42,102 nucleotides of DNA. Source: Saccharofermentans sp. (lineage in GTDB: Bacteria > Bacillota > Clostridia > Saccharofermentanales > Saccharofermentanaceae). The stretch is taken from assembly GCA_024403715.1 (NCBI GenBank), contig JAKSRJ010000019.1, forward strand, positions 1 to 42,102, in the 5' to 3' direction. The translations under genes and the position numbers were made by a program. The notes below the pieces were generated by a model, which saw only the letters and a list, made by a program, of their open reading frames with translations, searched no databases and had not been told where the DNA came from. Positions 26,515 to 35,819 of the stretch are shown here, one piece after another (positions within the stretch are counted from its first letter, which is position 1; the number at the start of each line of letters is the position of its first letter).

Positions 26515-27627
26515 TTACCCTGGGAAGTCCCCATACCAAAGATCCATATCTACATCAGCATTAATACCTGGGATTCTACCAGTACAGCTTTGCTGCCATA
26601 CAATATATTCACCAGTATAATCAGTTTGACTATTATAATGAGCGAGCCAAACATTAGATCCCTCTTCATTCCATACAACATCAAGATAGTATTTACTACT
26701 ATAAAGCATGCCGCTTCTGCCCTGAGCTTCTAAGCGATTCTCGAAAGCAGCATATAAATTGTTTAAATCTATAATACTCATATGGAACTGCTGGAATCTA
26801 CCGAACGCCTCCCAGTCAAAAACAATAGGAAGGTCAACATTATAACCTTCTGTCATCTCAATCATTCTATCTGCAAGTGCCTCAACAGCTTCTATAGAGT
26901 TATCGGAAGAATACACATATACACCAACATGAAGACCAGCTTCAGTGGCATTTGCGATATTACTTCTAAAATAATCATCCTCAGTGAACTCACCATTAGA
27001 AGAACGGCCTGCTCTTATAAAAACAAACTCACAACCGCTATCACGAACGGTATTAAAATCTATATCGCCCTGCCATACAGAAACATCTATACCGTAGTGG
27101 ATGTCATCACCTGGGTAAGAAGCAATAAAATCAGAAAAAGGTGTAGTGTCATAAGAATAAGAGCCTCCACCAGAACCAGGTTCCACTGGAGCTACAACAC
27201 TAACAGTAATTGAATCTGTAGTGTAGTTACCATTTTCATCTTCAATTCTTAAAGAAAGTGGATATGAACCAACTAACGAATTATCAACCGTGCCATCTAC
27301 AATCAAAGTAACATCTGGATCTGTGTTGTCTATGTAACTGATGTAATCATCTATCGAAAACTCATCACCAACCGTAATTGATGGGTTACGTGTAATCTTA
27401 AGGAAAAATGGCGCTACATTATCAACATATGGATATGGAGTCGGTGTAGCAACAATAATAGGAGCAAGGGGCATAGTTGTCTCTGTTGCACCTGTTGTAG
27501 CAGTAACCTCAGCCAAAGACTGGGCAATCGTTGTATGTTCAGTCTCTTGAGGTGATTTGGAGCAACCTACAAAAGAGACCACAAAAGCGCTAATTAATAG
27601 TACCGATGTAAAAAATTTCTTATTCAT
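26515..27627 (-). CDS. GH25 lysozyme-like lipoprotein
   Basis: A 370-residue lipoprotein: lipobox ending at Cys22, a Thr/Ala/Pro linker, an Ig-like DUF5011-type domain at about 71-146, a Gly/Ser hinge, and a GH25 muramidase domain from about 176 to the end. Catalytic acidic residues are visible: Asp181 (GIDVSVWQG) and Asp271 with Glu273 (FDWEAF). It should cleave the glycan chains of peptidoglycan outside the cell. There is no Shine-Dalgarno sequence, and the start codon lies about 9 nt after a TATAAT, so its mRNA is probably leaderless. Confidence 0.92.
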   Translation of the reverse strand: MNKKFFTSVLLISAFVVSFVGCSKSPQETEHTTIAQSLAEVTATTGATETTMPLAPIIVATPTPYPYVDNVAPFFLKITRNPSITVGDEFSIDDYISYIDNTDPDVTLIVDGTVDNSLVGSYPLSLRIEDENGNYTTDSITVSVVAPVEPGSGGGSYSYDTTPFSDFIASYPGDDIHYGIDVSVWQGDIDFNTVRDSGCEFVFIRAGRSSNGEFTEDDYFRSNIANATEAGLHVGVYVYSSDNSIEAVEALADRMIEMTEGYNVDLPIVFDWEAFGRFQQFHMSIIDLNNLYAAFENRLEAQGRSGMLYSSKYYLDVVWNEEGSNVWLAHYNSQTDYTGEYIVWQQSCTGRIPGINADVDMDLWYGDFPG

Positions 27628-27635
27628 AGTTTAAT

Positions 27636-27645
27636 ATTATATAAT
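27636..27645. promoter_or_regulatory. Self-complementary bidirectional -10 element
   Basis: ATTATATAAT equals its own reverse complement and contains a perfect TATAAT on each strand (27640-27645 plus, 27641-27636 minus). The ATG codons of the divergent GH25 (27627) and KtrB (27652) genes lie about 6-9 nt beyond each -10 box, where transcription should begin. Neither gene has a ribosome binding site. The -35 regions are weak (TTCTTA at 27617 for the plus strand). Confidence 0.65.
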
Positions 27646-27651
27646 ATGAGC

Positions 27652-28983
27652 ATGAAAAATCGTAGAACACTTAAACTATCCGGTCCTCAGATTATCCTGT
27701 TGGGCTTTATCATTATGGTATTGATAGGTGCCATATTGCTTATGCTCCCTATTTCTTCTAAGAATAGAGAGTTCACTCCATTTATCGACGCTCTCTTTAC
27801 ATCCGTGTCAGCAGGCTGCGTTACAGGACTTATTGTAAAAGACACTCAGACATCTTGGTCTTTATTTGGTCAGACAGTCATTCTTATGCTTATTCAAATT
27901 GGTGGAATGGGAGTTGTTACTATGACCACTTTCTTCACAATGATAACTGGAAGAGCTATGAACCTTAAGACTAGAGCTGTTATGCAGGAAGCAGTATCTG
28001 CGCCTAATATCGGTGGCATTGCTAAGCTTACCGGATTCATCGTTAAGGGTACCATTCTTATCGAAGGAATATGTGCACTTCTAGTTTCACCTGTTTTAAT
28101 TAAGGATTTTGGCTTTGCAAAAGGTATCTGGTATTCAATTTTTATGTCTATATCAGCTTTCTGCAATGCTGGATTTGACTTAATGGGTTCAAAGGGTGAA
28201 TGCTCATCTCTTATGTATTATGCTGACAATGCATGGATTAATATTGTGTTCATCTTCTTAATCCTAACTGGTGGTCTTGGCTTCCTTACTTGGAGTGATA
28301 TCAAGAATCATAAGTTTAATTTCAAAAAGTATAGTACTCAGAGCAAAGTAATCCTTGCAGCAGAGCTCGTACTCGTATTAGTTCCTGCCTTATATTTCTT
28401 TGTTTTTGAATTATCTGACGAGCCTATGAAGGCACGTATTCTAGAATCATTATTTGCTGCAGTTACTCCTAGAACTGCTGGATTTAACACTATTGACTAT
28501 AACGATTTATCTCCTGCAGGAATTACTATCACAATCATACTTATGCTCATCGGTGGTGCTCCTGGATCTACTGCTGGTGGTATGAAGATTACAACTATAG
28601 TTGTACTTCTCGCTGTTATGATTTCTGTATTTGGACAAGAAAAGTCTCCTGCACTTTTTAAAAGAAGAATCAGTTCTGAAGTTATTTATAGTGCACTCGC
28701 AGTATTCTTTATGGATATGATTCTCTTCATCGGAGGTTCCATTGCAATCTCTCTTATCGAAGGACTTCCTATGATGAAGGTTTTATTTGAGTGTGCATCC
28801 GCTGTTGCTACAGTAGGAATCACAATGGGTATTACATCAAGCCTTGGTCTTGCTTCCAAGTGCATCTTGATATTTATCATGTATACAGGCAGAGTTGGTG
28901 GACTAACACTGATTTTCGCTGCAGTTTCACGTAAAAATGTGTGGAATGAGAGATATCCTCTCGACCACATTGCCGTAGGATAA
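27652..28983 (+). CDS. ktrB: KtrB/TrkH-type potassium uptake membrane subunit
   Basis: A 443-residue potassium transporter subunit with the fourfold membrane-pore-membrane design. Pore-loop segments with the conserved Gly include SAGCVTGL, SAFCNAGFD, TPRTAGFNT and SAVATVGIT. I prefer the ATG at 27652 over the ATG at 27646, because 27652 falls at the predicted transcription start and neither has a ribosome binding site; the difference is two residues. It partners with the RCK-domain protein 14 nt downstream. At this length it fits KtrB better than the longer TrkH proteins, but the two families overlap. Confidence 0.93.
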   Translation: MKNRRTLKLSGPQIILLGFIIMVLIGAILLMLPISSKNREFTPFIDALFTSVSAGCVTGLIVKDTQTSWSLFGQTVILMLIQIGGMGVVTMTTFFTMITGRAMNLKTRAVMQEAVSAPNIGGIAKLTGFIVKGTILIEGICALLVSPVLIKDFGFAKGIWYSIFMSISAFCNAGFDLMGSKGECSSLMYYADNAWINIVFIFLILTGGLGFLTWSDIKNHKFNFKKYSTQSKVILAAELVLVLVPALYFFVFELSDEPMKARILESLFAAVTPRTAGFNTIDYNDLSPAGITITIILMLIGGAPGSTAGGMKITTIVVLLAVMISVFGQEKSPALFKRRISSEVIYSALAVFFMDMILFIGGSIAISLIEGLPMMKVLFECASAVATVGITMGITSSLGLASKCILIFIMYTGRVGGLTLIFAAVSRKNVWNERYPLDHIAVG

Positions 28984-28997
28984 AGGAGGAAATATAA

Positions 28998-29651
28998 ATG
29001 AAGAACATTCTTGTTGTTGGCGCCGGTAGATTTGCAACACATTTAATGAAGAAATTCCACGACTTAGGCGATGAGATTTTGGTAATTGATATTAGTGAAG
29101 AGAGAATTAAGAAAGTTCTCCCTTACGTAACATCAAGCCTCATTGGAGACAGTACAGACAGAGATTTTATGGAAAATGTTGGCGTAAACAACTTTGATTT
29201 ATGTGTTGTTTCTATTGGTGATGATTTCCAAAGTTCCCTCGAGACAACAGATCTCCTTAAAGAGTTAGGCGCTAAATATGTAATCGCTAGAGCATCAAGA
29301 GATGTTCATGAGAAATTCCTTCTTAACAACGGCGCTGATAAGGTTGTATACCCTGAGAAAAACATGGCTGAATGGACAGCTATTCGTCACAGCTCAAGCA
29401 ACATTCATGACTATATTCCAGTACCAGGAGACTACTCAATCTTTGAAGTTGAGATTCCAAAGTCCTGGGTTGGTAAGTCAATAATAGATCTCAACATTCG
29501 TAAGGATATGCACCTTAATATTCTAGCATTGGTTAACAATGATGGATTATCAATGGAATATGATCCAAATGACAAATTTAAGGAAGGCCAGTGTGTATTA
29601 GTACTTGGCGCAGACAAAGATCTCCAGAAGTACTTAGGCCTTAACTACTAA
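28998..29651 (+). CDS. ktrA: KtrA/TrkA-type regulatory subunit of potassium uptake
   Basis: A 217-residue single RCK protein: an N-terminal nucleotide-binding Rossmann fold (GAGRFA at 8-13 and Asp31 at the end of the second strand) and a C-terminal RCK_C ligand-binding domain (about 140-217). It gates KtrB in response to bound nucleotides and, in relatives, c-di-AMP. AAGGAGG precedes the ATG. Its stop codon directly abuts the stop of the convergent oxidoreductase with no space for a terminator. Confidence 0.93.
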   Translation: MKNILVVGAGRFATHLMKKFHDLGDEILVIDISEERIKKVLPYVTSSLIGDSTDRDFMENVGVNNFDLCVVSIGDDFQSSLETTDLLKELGAKYVIARASRDVHEKFLLNNGADKVVYPEKNMAEWTAIRHSSSNIHDYIPVPGDYSIFEVEIPKSWVGKSIIDLNIRKDMHLNILALVNNDGLSMEYDPNDKFKEGQCVLVLGADKDLQKYLGLNY

Positions 29652-30734
29652 TCATTTACTATAGAACTTTACGAGGTCTTCCCTCGTCTTAATACCGTGT
29701 ATGGCAAAATCAAAAGCCTCCATCTCAGGACAGAGCTTCTTGTACCAGTCAAGCACGGTATTCATTTGCGGTGTTTTCGTATTAGTAAGTACTCCAAGCT
29801 GAACAAGTACTGCTAATCCATAAGGGAAGTCAGCAGAAAAATATCTGGAATCAAAATCCGGAACATAATATCCATCACCAACTAAAACTGGAGATCCAAT
29901 CCCCTTAAAAGCCTTTATATTACGGATAGTCTTAGTTATATCCTTAGGATCAGGTCCATCGTAATAGTAACGTAAAGCCTCGACTCCTCTTAAATCAAAC
30001 TCAGGTAAGTGCTGGATAATATCTTGGAGTTCATCATCCATAGTAACCAAAGTCTCTGAAGCAAAATCAGTCCACCCCTCGTAAAACAATGGATTGCCTC
30101 CAGGGTATTTCTTACCTTCATAATAGTCATTAAACATTGAATATAGCCTTGAGGTATGAAGTATCGGATTACTTGGTGTCATTGTAACGCACAAATAGTT
30201 TGGAAGCGCTTCACAAGGCATTTCGAGTAGCTTGCTTAATACATTACAGCAATGCATGGTTTTACTTGAAGGTATCGCTGCACACTTCAAAGATTTCTTA
30301 AAACCCGTAGTCCTTACTGTGCTACCGTACTTAGTAAGTCGAGCCACGCAAGGAACTCTTTGTGGTCCAAATAGAATTGCCCCCTTCTGAATTGCCTCTT
30401 CAAAGGCAAATTCACCAGCACCGTAGCCTGGCATAAGGCAGATAATCATACCCTCATGGACATATGGAAGTATTATTTCAGCAGCTTTAGCTTTCATGCT
30501 GTCAGGGACAGTAACTACAACAAAATCCGCATCCTGAAATGCAATCTCGGCATCATCAGTCGCACAGGATATTCTTCCTTCCATAATAACCTTGTCATCA
30601 GCATCGATGGCCTTGAGAGTTGTAGCAAAAGAATTAAAACGTGGAGTATAGATAATAGTCTCGTGCCCTTTACTGCCAGAAGCTATAGCTAGATAAGTGC
30701 CGATATTTCCGCCACCATAAATAACAACCTTCAT
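29652..30734 (-). CDS. Opine-dehydrogenase-like NAD(P) oxidoreductase
   Basis: A 360-residue two-domain dehydrogenase. The N-terminal Rossmann fold has GGGNIG at 7-12, and the C-terminal helical domain matches the NAD/NADP octopine/nopaline dehydrogenase family, with the SNPILHTSR segment carrying the expected catalytic His. Such enzymes join or split an amino acid and a 2-oxo acid, or act on related compounds; the substrate is not evident here. I start it at the ATG at 30734 because GGAGG lies 5 nt upstream; an in-frame start at 30773 would precede this site. Confidence 0.82.
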   Translation of the reverse strand: MKVVIYGGGNIGTYLAIASGSKGHETIIYTPRFNSFATTLKAIDADDKVIMEGRISCATDDAEIAFQDADFVVVTVPDSMKAKAAEIILPYVHEGMIICLMPGYGAGEFAFEEAIQKGAILFGPQRVPCVARLTKYGSTVRTTGFKKSLKCAAIPSSKTMHCCNVLSKLLEMPCEALPNYLCVTMTPSNPILHTSRLYSMFNDYYEGKKYPGGNPLFYEGWTDFASETLVTMDDELQDIIQHLPEFDLRGVEALRYYYDGPDPKDITKTIRNIKAFKGIGSPVLVGDGYYVPDFDSRYFSADFPYGLAVLVQLGVLTNTKTPQMNTVLDWYKKLCPEMEAFDFAIHGIKTREDLVKFYSK

Positions 30735-30823
30735 ATTAACCTCCACTTCCATTACTGCCCTAATTATATTCAATCATCCCCCAGTGTGCTAAAATTTCTG
30801 TGGAATAAAGGGGGTAATTTTGA

Positions 30824-31972
30824 ATGATTTATCCTGCAGTAAAACAGATAACTAATACTTTTGGTTACTATTCTGGCATATTTTCCACAGCAGTAACCAC
30901 TTCAGTTAACCCAACAGCCACTATGGCGACGCTCGCGACTCTGGGTGCAATTGAGAACGCCGCTATATATTCACCAGATTCAGCGTTCTTTACGACTCTA
31001 GCAGATTACCTTAATAGAGTCCCAATTATCTGCGAAGCCTCAAATCTATCTATAGCCAATCCTGTTGCCGCTGTTTTTTTAACTCTTGTAGCTGCGATAA
31101 TGATTGTTGTTCATTCTTTTTCTGAGAGTAAGCTCTTAACATCAGCTACTATCGATAAGCTTGATAAATTTATCGGATGGCTGGGCATTACTGCCATGTC
31201 GTTAATGCCACTCGTGACTAATGACAAAGTTGATCCTAAAGTGTTATTTATAAGACCTACCATGCCAGTCGTATTGGCTGTATCTAACCTAGCACCATGG
31301 TATATGTGGGTATTTGGAATAGGAGCTTTAGTAGTAGCTACTGTAATCTATAGTTTTGTCTACGATGCCTTCGATAATATCGGTACGATTTGCGCTGCTG
31401 TTCCTGTTAAGGGACTTAATATTGTCGAGCAAGTTCTTAAAGCAGTACTTCACGCAGGACTTATCTTAATCCAGATTAAATACCCAATCGTAAGCTTAAT
31501 CGTAAGTATCATAATCGCGATTCTTGGTATCATTCTCTTCGGCTTTCTCGGAAGGCTTACCAACTACTATAAGGAAGTTTATGCAAAGGCAATTCTACAT
31601 AGAATCTTCAGCAAAAATAAGCCTATTAATCTCGTGCATAAGAAGCTTCCATTCCGTATTAAGCGTAAGTATAAGGAGATTGGATTTGCTATACCTCTCT
31701 TCGCTATGAAAGGCATCAATAAGATGAAGAAACGTAACATCATCTGGCTTATTGCCTCTAAAGGTGAGGTTCATCTTCTTACTAAAAAGTCTTTTTTCAG
31801 AACTCGAGAGATTAGTCTTGAAGAGCTTAAAGCTAAGTATCCTGACATGATGCTAATTGAGTATAAGAGATTCATGAGACTAGAATCAGCTGACAAAAAA
31901 TTAAGTATTGTAATCAGCAATTTCTACAAAGAAATCAAAGGTGATGTTGTTAAGTTACTAGAGCTGTATTAA
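30824..31972 (+). CDS. Multi-pass membrane protein of unknown function
   Basis: A 382-residue protein with about five or six hydrophobic segments in the first 250 residues, followed by a basic, probably cytoplasmic C-terminal region of about 120 residues. I do not recognise the family with confidence; the arrangement of the membrane part loosely recalls DUF4126-type proteins. AAAGGGGG lies before the ATG. It is divergent from the oxidoreductase and followed by the pyrophosphatase promoter, so it is probably a single-gene unit. Confidence 0.75.
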   Translation: MIYPAVKQITNTFGYYSGIFSTAVTTSVNPTATMATLATLGAIENAAIYSPDSAFFTTLADYLNRVPIICEASNLSIANPVAAVFLTLVAAIMIVVHSFSESKLLTSATIDKLDKFIGWLGITAMSLMPLVTNDKVDPKVLFIRPTMPVVLAVSNLAPWYMWVFGIGALVVATVIYSFVYDAFDNIGTICAAVPVKGLNIVEQVLKAVLHAGLILIQIKYPIVSLIVSIIIAILGIILFGFLGRLTNYYKEVYAKAILHRIFSKNKPINLVHKKLPFRIKRKYKEIGFAIPLFAMKGINKMKKRNIIWLIASKGEVHLLTKKSFFRTREISLEELKAKYPDMMLIEYKRFMRLESADKKLSIVISNFYKEIKGDVVKLLELY

Positions 31973-32020
31973 CCGCTTTCATTACTTTCATATCTTTCGA
32001 CATATATTATAAAAAAATAA

Positions 32021-32049
32021 TTGTTATTCCTATTTGGCTTGTGTATTAT
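32021..32049 (+). promoter_or_regulatory. Promoter of the pyrophosphatase gene
   Basis: TTGTTA (32021-32026), a 17-nt spacer and TATTAT (32044-32049) match sigma-A consensus well. The start codon is 39 nt downstream of the -10 box. Confidence 0.65.
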
Positions 32050-32087
32050 TACTAATATATCCACAAACATTATTAGGAGGTATTGTT

Positions 32088-34277
32088 ATGAGTATTTTCT
32101 TGGGCCTCGTTATTCTGGCCTCACTCTTAGCAATTTGCTATGCAGCAATTAACTTCTATTCTGTTAAGAAGCTCGAAGAGGGTACTGACAGAATGGTTGA
32201 GATTGCTAAGGAAATTCGCTTGGGTGCGAACACATTTATCAACTATGAGTACAAAGTAGTTGCTATCATTGGTGCAATTATCGCTGTAGTACTCGGTATC
32301 GTTATTTCATGGCAGGGTGCATGTGCATTCATCATTGGTGCTTGCATGAGTGCTGCAGCAGGTTATATCGGTATGAAGATTGCTACATACTCTAATGTTC
32401 GTGTTACAAATACAGCACGTACAACTAAGAAGCTTAGCGATACACTTAAGGTAGCATACAAGGGCGGATCTGTTATGGGTCTCTGCGTTGCTGGTTTTGC
32501 TCTCCTTGGTATCTTCCTCGTTTATCTCATCTTCGGTTATGGCTTAGGCCAAATCAATGATGTTAAGAACGGTGTTGAGGCTATTAACTTCTTAGGTCTT
32601 GAGGCTCCATTCTCAATGACAATCTCCTGCTACTCCCTTGGTTGTTCTGTTATTGCTATGTTCAACCGTGTAGGCGGTGGTATCTATACAAAGGCTGCTG
32701 ATATGGGCGCTGACCTCGTTGGTAAGACAGAGGCTCACCTCGCAGAGGATGACCCACGTAACCCTGCTACAATCGCAGATAACGTTGGTGATAACGTTGG
32801 TGACGTTGCTGGTCTCGGCGCTGACCTCCTCGAGTCTTATGTTGGTGCTATTATGTCTGCTGCTATCCTTGCTTGTGAGCTCTTCTCTCGTAAGGTTAAC
32901 GGTGGTATTGTTTTCGAATCAGCTTTCCTCGAGAAGCTTTTAATCTTCCCTGTAGCATTTGCTGCTTTGGGTCTTATCGCTTGTGTAATCGGTATTGCTT
33001 CTACACTTCTTAAGAAGAAGCTTTCTGACAACCCACACATGGAGCTTAATATCTCCACTTGGGTATCTGCAGGACTTACAGCTATCTTCGGTCTTGCTCT
33101 TTCTTACTACATCTTCGGTTCTAACGCTAAGGATGCATATGCTGCATTTAAGTTTGGATGGGTATCTCCATGGATTGCAGCTGTTCTTGGTGTAGCAGCA
33201 GGTATCATCATCGGTGCTATCGCTGAGTACTACACATCTTATGACTTTAAGCCTACTAAGATTCTTGCCAAGGCATCTATCGATGGTCCAGCTTTGACAG
33301 TTACACAGGGCTTAGCTCTTGGTATGAAGTCTTGTATGGCTCCAGTTCTTGTACTTGGTGCCGCTATCTTCGGTTCTTACCTCATTGGTGGTATCTACGG
33401 CATCTCCTGCGCAGCTCTCGGTATGCTTTCATTCGTAGCTACAACAGTATCTGTTGATACATATGGTCCTATCTCTGATAACGCTGGTGGTATCGCTGAG
33501 ATGAGTTACCTCGATGAGGGTGTTCGTAAGATTACTGATACACTCGACTCTGTTGGTAACACAACAGCTGCTATCGGTAAGGGCTTCGCTATTGGATCTG
33601 CAGCTTTCGCTACACTTTCCATGATGAACTCCTACCTCTACTCTTACACAGCACCAGAGATTGATGCTACAGCTATCAACTTAAACGTTCTTAACCCACT
33701 TATTCTTGCTGGTGCAATCGTAGGTGCAGCTCTTCCATTCTTCTTCTCTGGTATGCTTATCGAGGCTGTTGCTAAGGCTGCTGAGCAGATGGTTGAAGAG
33801 GTTCGTCGTCAGTTCAAGGAAATCAAGGGACTCCTCGAAGGTAAGGCTATGCCAGATACAAAGTCTTGTATCTCTATCTCCTCTCAGGGTGCTTTGAAAG
33901 AAATGAGAGTTCCTGCTTTGACAGCTCTTATCTTCCCTGTTATTTCTGGTTTCATATTCGGTGCTGAATTCGTTGGTGGTATCCTCCTCGGTGCTACAAT
34001 CTCTGCTATCATGCTTGCTATCTTCACAGGTAACGCAGGTGGTGCATGGGATAACGGTAAGAAGTACATCGAGACTGGCGCTATTAAGGGTCACGGCAAG
34101 GGTTCCCCTGCTCACGACGCTGCAGTAGTTGGTGATACAGTAGGTGATCCATTGAAGGATACAGTTGGTCCTTCTCTCGATATCCTCATCAAGATTATGA
34201 GTACAATCTCTCTTGTTGCAGTAGCTGTATTCTCTAAGTACAACTTACTTGACTGGATCACAGGTCTTTTCAACTAA
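32088..34277 (+). CDS. hppA: Membrane-bound ion-pumping pyrophosphatase, K+-dependent type
   Basis: A 729-residue membrane protein with about 16 helices that uses pyrophosphate hydrolysis to pump H+ or Na+. The active-site segments are visible: DMGADLVGKTE at 205-215, the Asp-rich DDPRNPATIADN and following NVGDNVGDVAG at 221-242, and a C-terminal GDTVGDPLKDT. The GNTTAA motif has Ala where K+-independent enzymes have Lys, so this is the K+-dependent class. Na+ or H+ transport cannot be decided here. I start at the ATG at 32088, which has TTAGGAGG upstream; an upstream in-frame start at 32034 overlaps the promoter. Codon use is strongly biased, as in highly expressed genes. Confidence 0.96.
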   Translation: MSIFLGLVILASLLAICYAAINFYSVKKLEEGTDRMVEIAKEIRLGANTFINYEYKVVAIIGAIIAVVLGIVISWQGACAFIIGACMSAAAGYIGMKIATYSNVRVTNTARTTKKLSDTLKVAYKGGSVMGLCVAGFALLGIFLVYLIFGYGLGQINDVKNGVEAINFLGLEAPFSMTISCYSLGCSVIAMFNRVGGGIYTKAADMGADLVGKTEAHLAEDDPRNPATIADNVGDNVGDVAGLGADLLESYVGAIMSAAILACELFSRKVNGGIVFESAFLEKLLIFPVAFAALGLIACVIGIASTLLKKKLSDNPHMELNISTWVSAGLTAIFGLALSYYIFGSNAKDAYAAFKFGWVSPWIAAVLGVAAGIIIGAIAEYYTSYDFKPTKILAKASIDGPALTVTQGLALGMKSCMAPVLVLGAAIFGSYLIGGIYGISCAALGMLSFVATTVSVDTYGPISDNAGGIAEMSYLDEGVRKITDTLDSVGNTTAAIGKGFAIGSAAFATLSMMNSYLYSYTAPEIDATAINLNVLNPLILAGAIVGAALPFFFSGMLIEAVAKAAEQMVEEVRRQFKEIKGLLEGKAMPDTKSCISISSQGALKEMRVPALTALIFPVISGFIFGAEFVGGILLGATISAIMLAIFTGNAGGAWDNGKKYIETGAIKGHGKGSPAHDAAVVGDTVGDPLKDTVGPSLDILIKIMSTISLVAVAVFSKYNLLDWITGLFN

Positions 34278-34301
34278 TAGCTAATTGTTAATTAGACATT
34301 G

Positions 34302-34331
34302 AAAAGCCCGCTTAGTAATAGGCGGGCTTTT
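34302..34331. terminator. Terminator shared by hppA and the convergent MATE gene
   Basis: AAAAGCCCGC and GCGGGCTTTT pair over 10 bp with a 10-nt loop; T runs lie on both strands, so it can stop transcription in both directions. Confidence 0.9.
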
Positions 34332-34334
34332 TAA

Positions 34335-35723
34335 TTATTCGGAAATATCAGATTGAAGTTTATTCATAGCCTTAAACTCCTTGGCGATAAAGAACATAAC
34401 AACTGTAAATGCCAATACATCAGATCCAGGAGCTGCATACATAATTCCGTTAAGGCCTAAAAGCTTACCCATAATTATAACAAGCGGAATAAAGAAAAAT
34501 ACCTGTCTTGAGAGAGATAATAATGTACCAAGAAGTGGCTTACCAATTGCAGAGAACAAATTTGAAGAAATCATCTGCACACCACCTAATGGCAACAAGA
34601 TTAAGAATATTCTCATAAATAGACACGCGAACTCGATATATAGTCCTCCCTCGCTGTCACCGAAGATAGACAGAACCTGCTTTGGGAAGAATTCAAAGAA
34701 GAACACTCCAACCAAAGTAACAATCAACTCTACTTTAATAGCCAATGCATAAGTAGCCTTAACACGGTCATATTTACGAGCACCATAGTTAAAACCAATG
34801 ATTGGCTGCATTCCCTGAACTAGACCAATGATAACCGATAATACGATACCATTAACCTTCATTACGATACCCGCAGCAGCTAATGGAATATCTGAACCAT
34901 AGATACTTAATGCACCATAATATACAAGCGAGTTATTCATAATAATCTGAACCGCTGTAATAGCGAGCTGTGTTAAACCATTACTCATACCCATAACTGC
35001 AGTCTTACGCATCTGAGTAAGAGACAATCTGAAATATTCTCTCTTAACCTCAGTACGCTTAATCTTCTTAAGATACAAAAGTGCATAGATGCATGATGCT
35101 ATCTGACCAATAACGGTTGCCCATGCAGCACCTGTTACACCCCACTCAAAAACAAATAGGAAAATTGGATCAAGAATTGTATTAATAACAGCGCCAATAA
35201 TCATGGATGTCATGGAATACATTGGACTTCCATCTGCTCTTGCTACATTACTCATACCATTCATCACAACGATAAGTGGCATACCGATAATAACTACTCT
35301 TGTGTAGTCTAGAGCATATGGCATGATGCTCTCCGTCGCACCAAACCAAACAAGAAAATTAGGAAGGAAAACCTCAGCGATAATGGCATATAAGACACCA
35401 AATAAAACCATCATACATAAGCTGTTACCTACAACCTTAGCCGCCTTATCCTCCTCTTTACGACCAAGATATAGTGAATAGCGAGCAGCTGTACCAATAC
35501 CGATACAAAGTGTAATCGCCATACAAATAGTAGTTAACGGGAACGCTACATTAGTAGCTGCATTACCTAGATATCCGACCTTCTGACCAATAAAAATCTG
35601 GTCAACGACATTATAAAGCGAGCTTATTACCATCGCGATAATACTTGGAATCGCAAATCCTGATAAAAGCTTACCTACATTCTTGTACCCTAATGGGTTT
35701 TCTGTTTTTACTTCTGTACTCAT
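34335..35723 (-). CDS. MATE-family multidrug/organic-compound exporter
   Basis: A 462-residue protein with 12 hydrophobic helices in two similar halves (each opening with a GFAIPSIIAM- or GMSNGLTQLA-like segment) and the GMQPIIGFNYGARK motif in the second half, typical of MATE exporters that use Na+ or H+ gradients. I start at the ATG at 35723: it lies 7 nt beyond a TATAAT and has no ribosome binding site, while the upstream ATG at 35741 would overlap that promoter. The gene may thus be leaderless. Confidence 0.92.
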   Translation of the reverse strand: MSTEVKTENPLGYKNVGKLLSGFAIPSIIAMVISSLYNVVDQIFIGQKVGYLGNAATNVAFPLTTICMAITLCIGIGTAARYSLYLGRKEEDKAAKVVGNSLCMMVLFGVLYAIIAEVFLPNFLVWFGATESIMPYALDYTRVVIIGMPLIVVMNGMSNVARADGSPMYSMTSMIIGAVINTILDPIFLFVFEWGVTGAAWATVIGQIASCIYALLYLKKIKRTEVKREYFRLSLTQMRKTAVMGMSNGLTQLAITAVQIIMNNSLVYYGALSIYGSDIPLAAAGIVMKVNGIVLSVIIGLVQGMQPIIGFNYGARKYDRVKATYALAIKVELIVTLVGVFFFEFFPKQVLSIFGDSEGGLYIEFACLFMRIFLILLPLGGVQMISSNLFSAIGKPLLGTLLSLSRQVFFFIPLVIIMGKLLGLNGIMYAAPGSDVLAFTVVMFFIAKEFKAMNKLQSDISE

Positions 35724-35730
35724 GAAAAAA

Positions 35731-35736
35731 ATTATA
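35731..35736 (-). promoter_or_regulatory. -10 box of the MATE gene, placed for a leaderless transcript
   Basis: TATAAT on the minus strand ends 7 nt before the ATG at 35723. With a usual start 6-8 nt downstream, the mRNA would begin at or next to the ATG. The -35 candidate (TTATAC at 35759-35754, 17-nt spacer) is poor. Confidence 0.4.
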
Positions 35737-35785
35737 GCCATTTACACGCGCACGTATAATAATGCATTTCGACGAAAAATAGCAT

Positions 35786-35812
35786 CAAAAAAGGCCCCTT
35801 AGTTGGAGCCTT
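35786..35812 (-). terminator. Terminator after the 55-residue protein gene
   Basis: AAGGCTCC/GGGGCCTT pair over 8 bp (one G-U) with a 6-nt loop, followed on the minus strand by TTTTTT. It separates the small gene from the MATE gene. Confidence 0.85.
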
Positions 35813-35819
35813 AAAGAAA

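Noticed and set aside
26782..27213. 143-codon plus-strand open frame opposite the GH25 gene
   Set aside because: The opposite strand encodes intact GH25 catalytic motifs; this frame has no domain or start signal.
30778..30822. CCCCC and GGGGG tracts that might form a hairpin hiding the ribosome binding site of the 382-residue protein
   Set aside because: A TAAAAT -10-like box lies between them, so the CCCCC is probably not in the mRNA; pairing is only 5 bp.
33681..34115. 144-codon minus-strand open frame opposite hppA
   Set aside because: A result of the strong codon bias of hppA; the composition (Cys/Ser/Thr/Asp-rich) is not protein-like.
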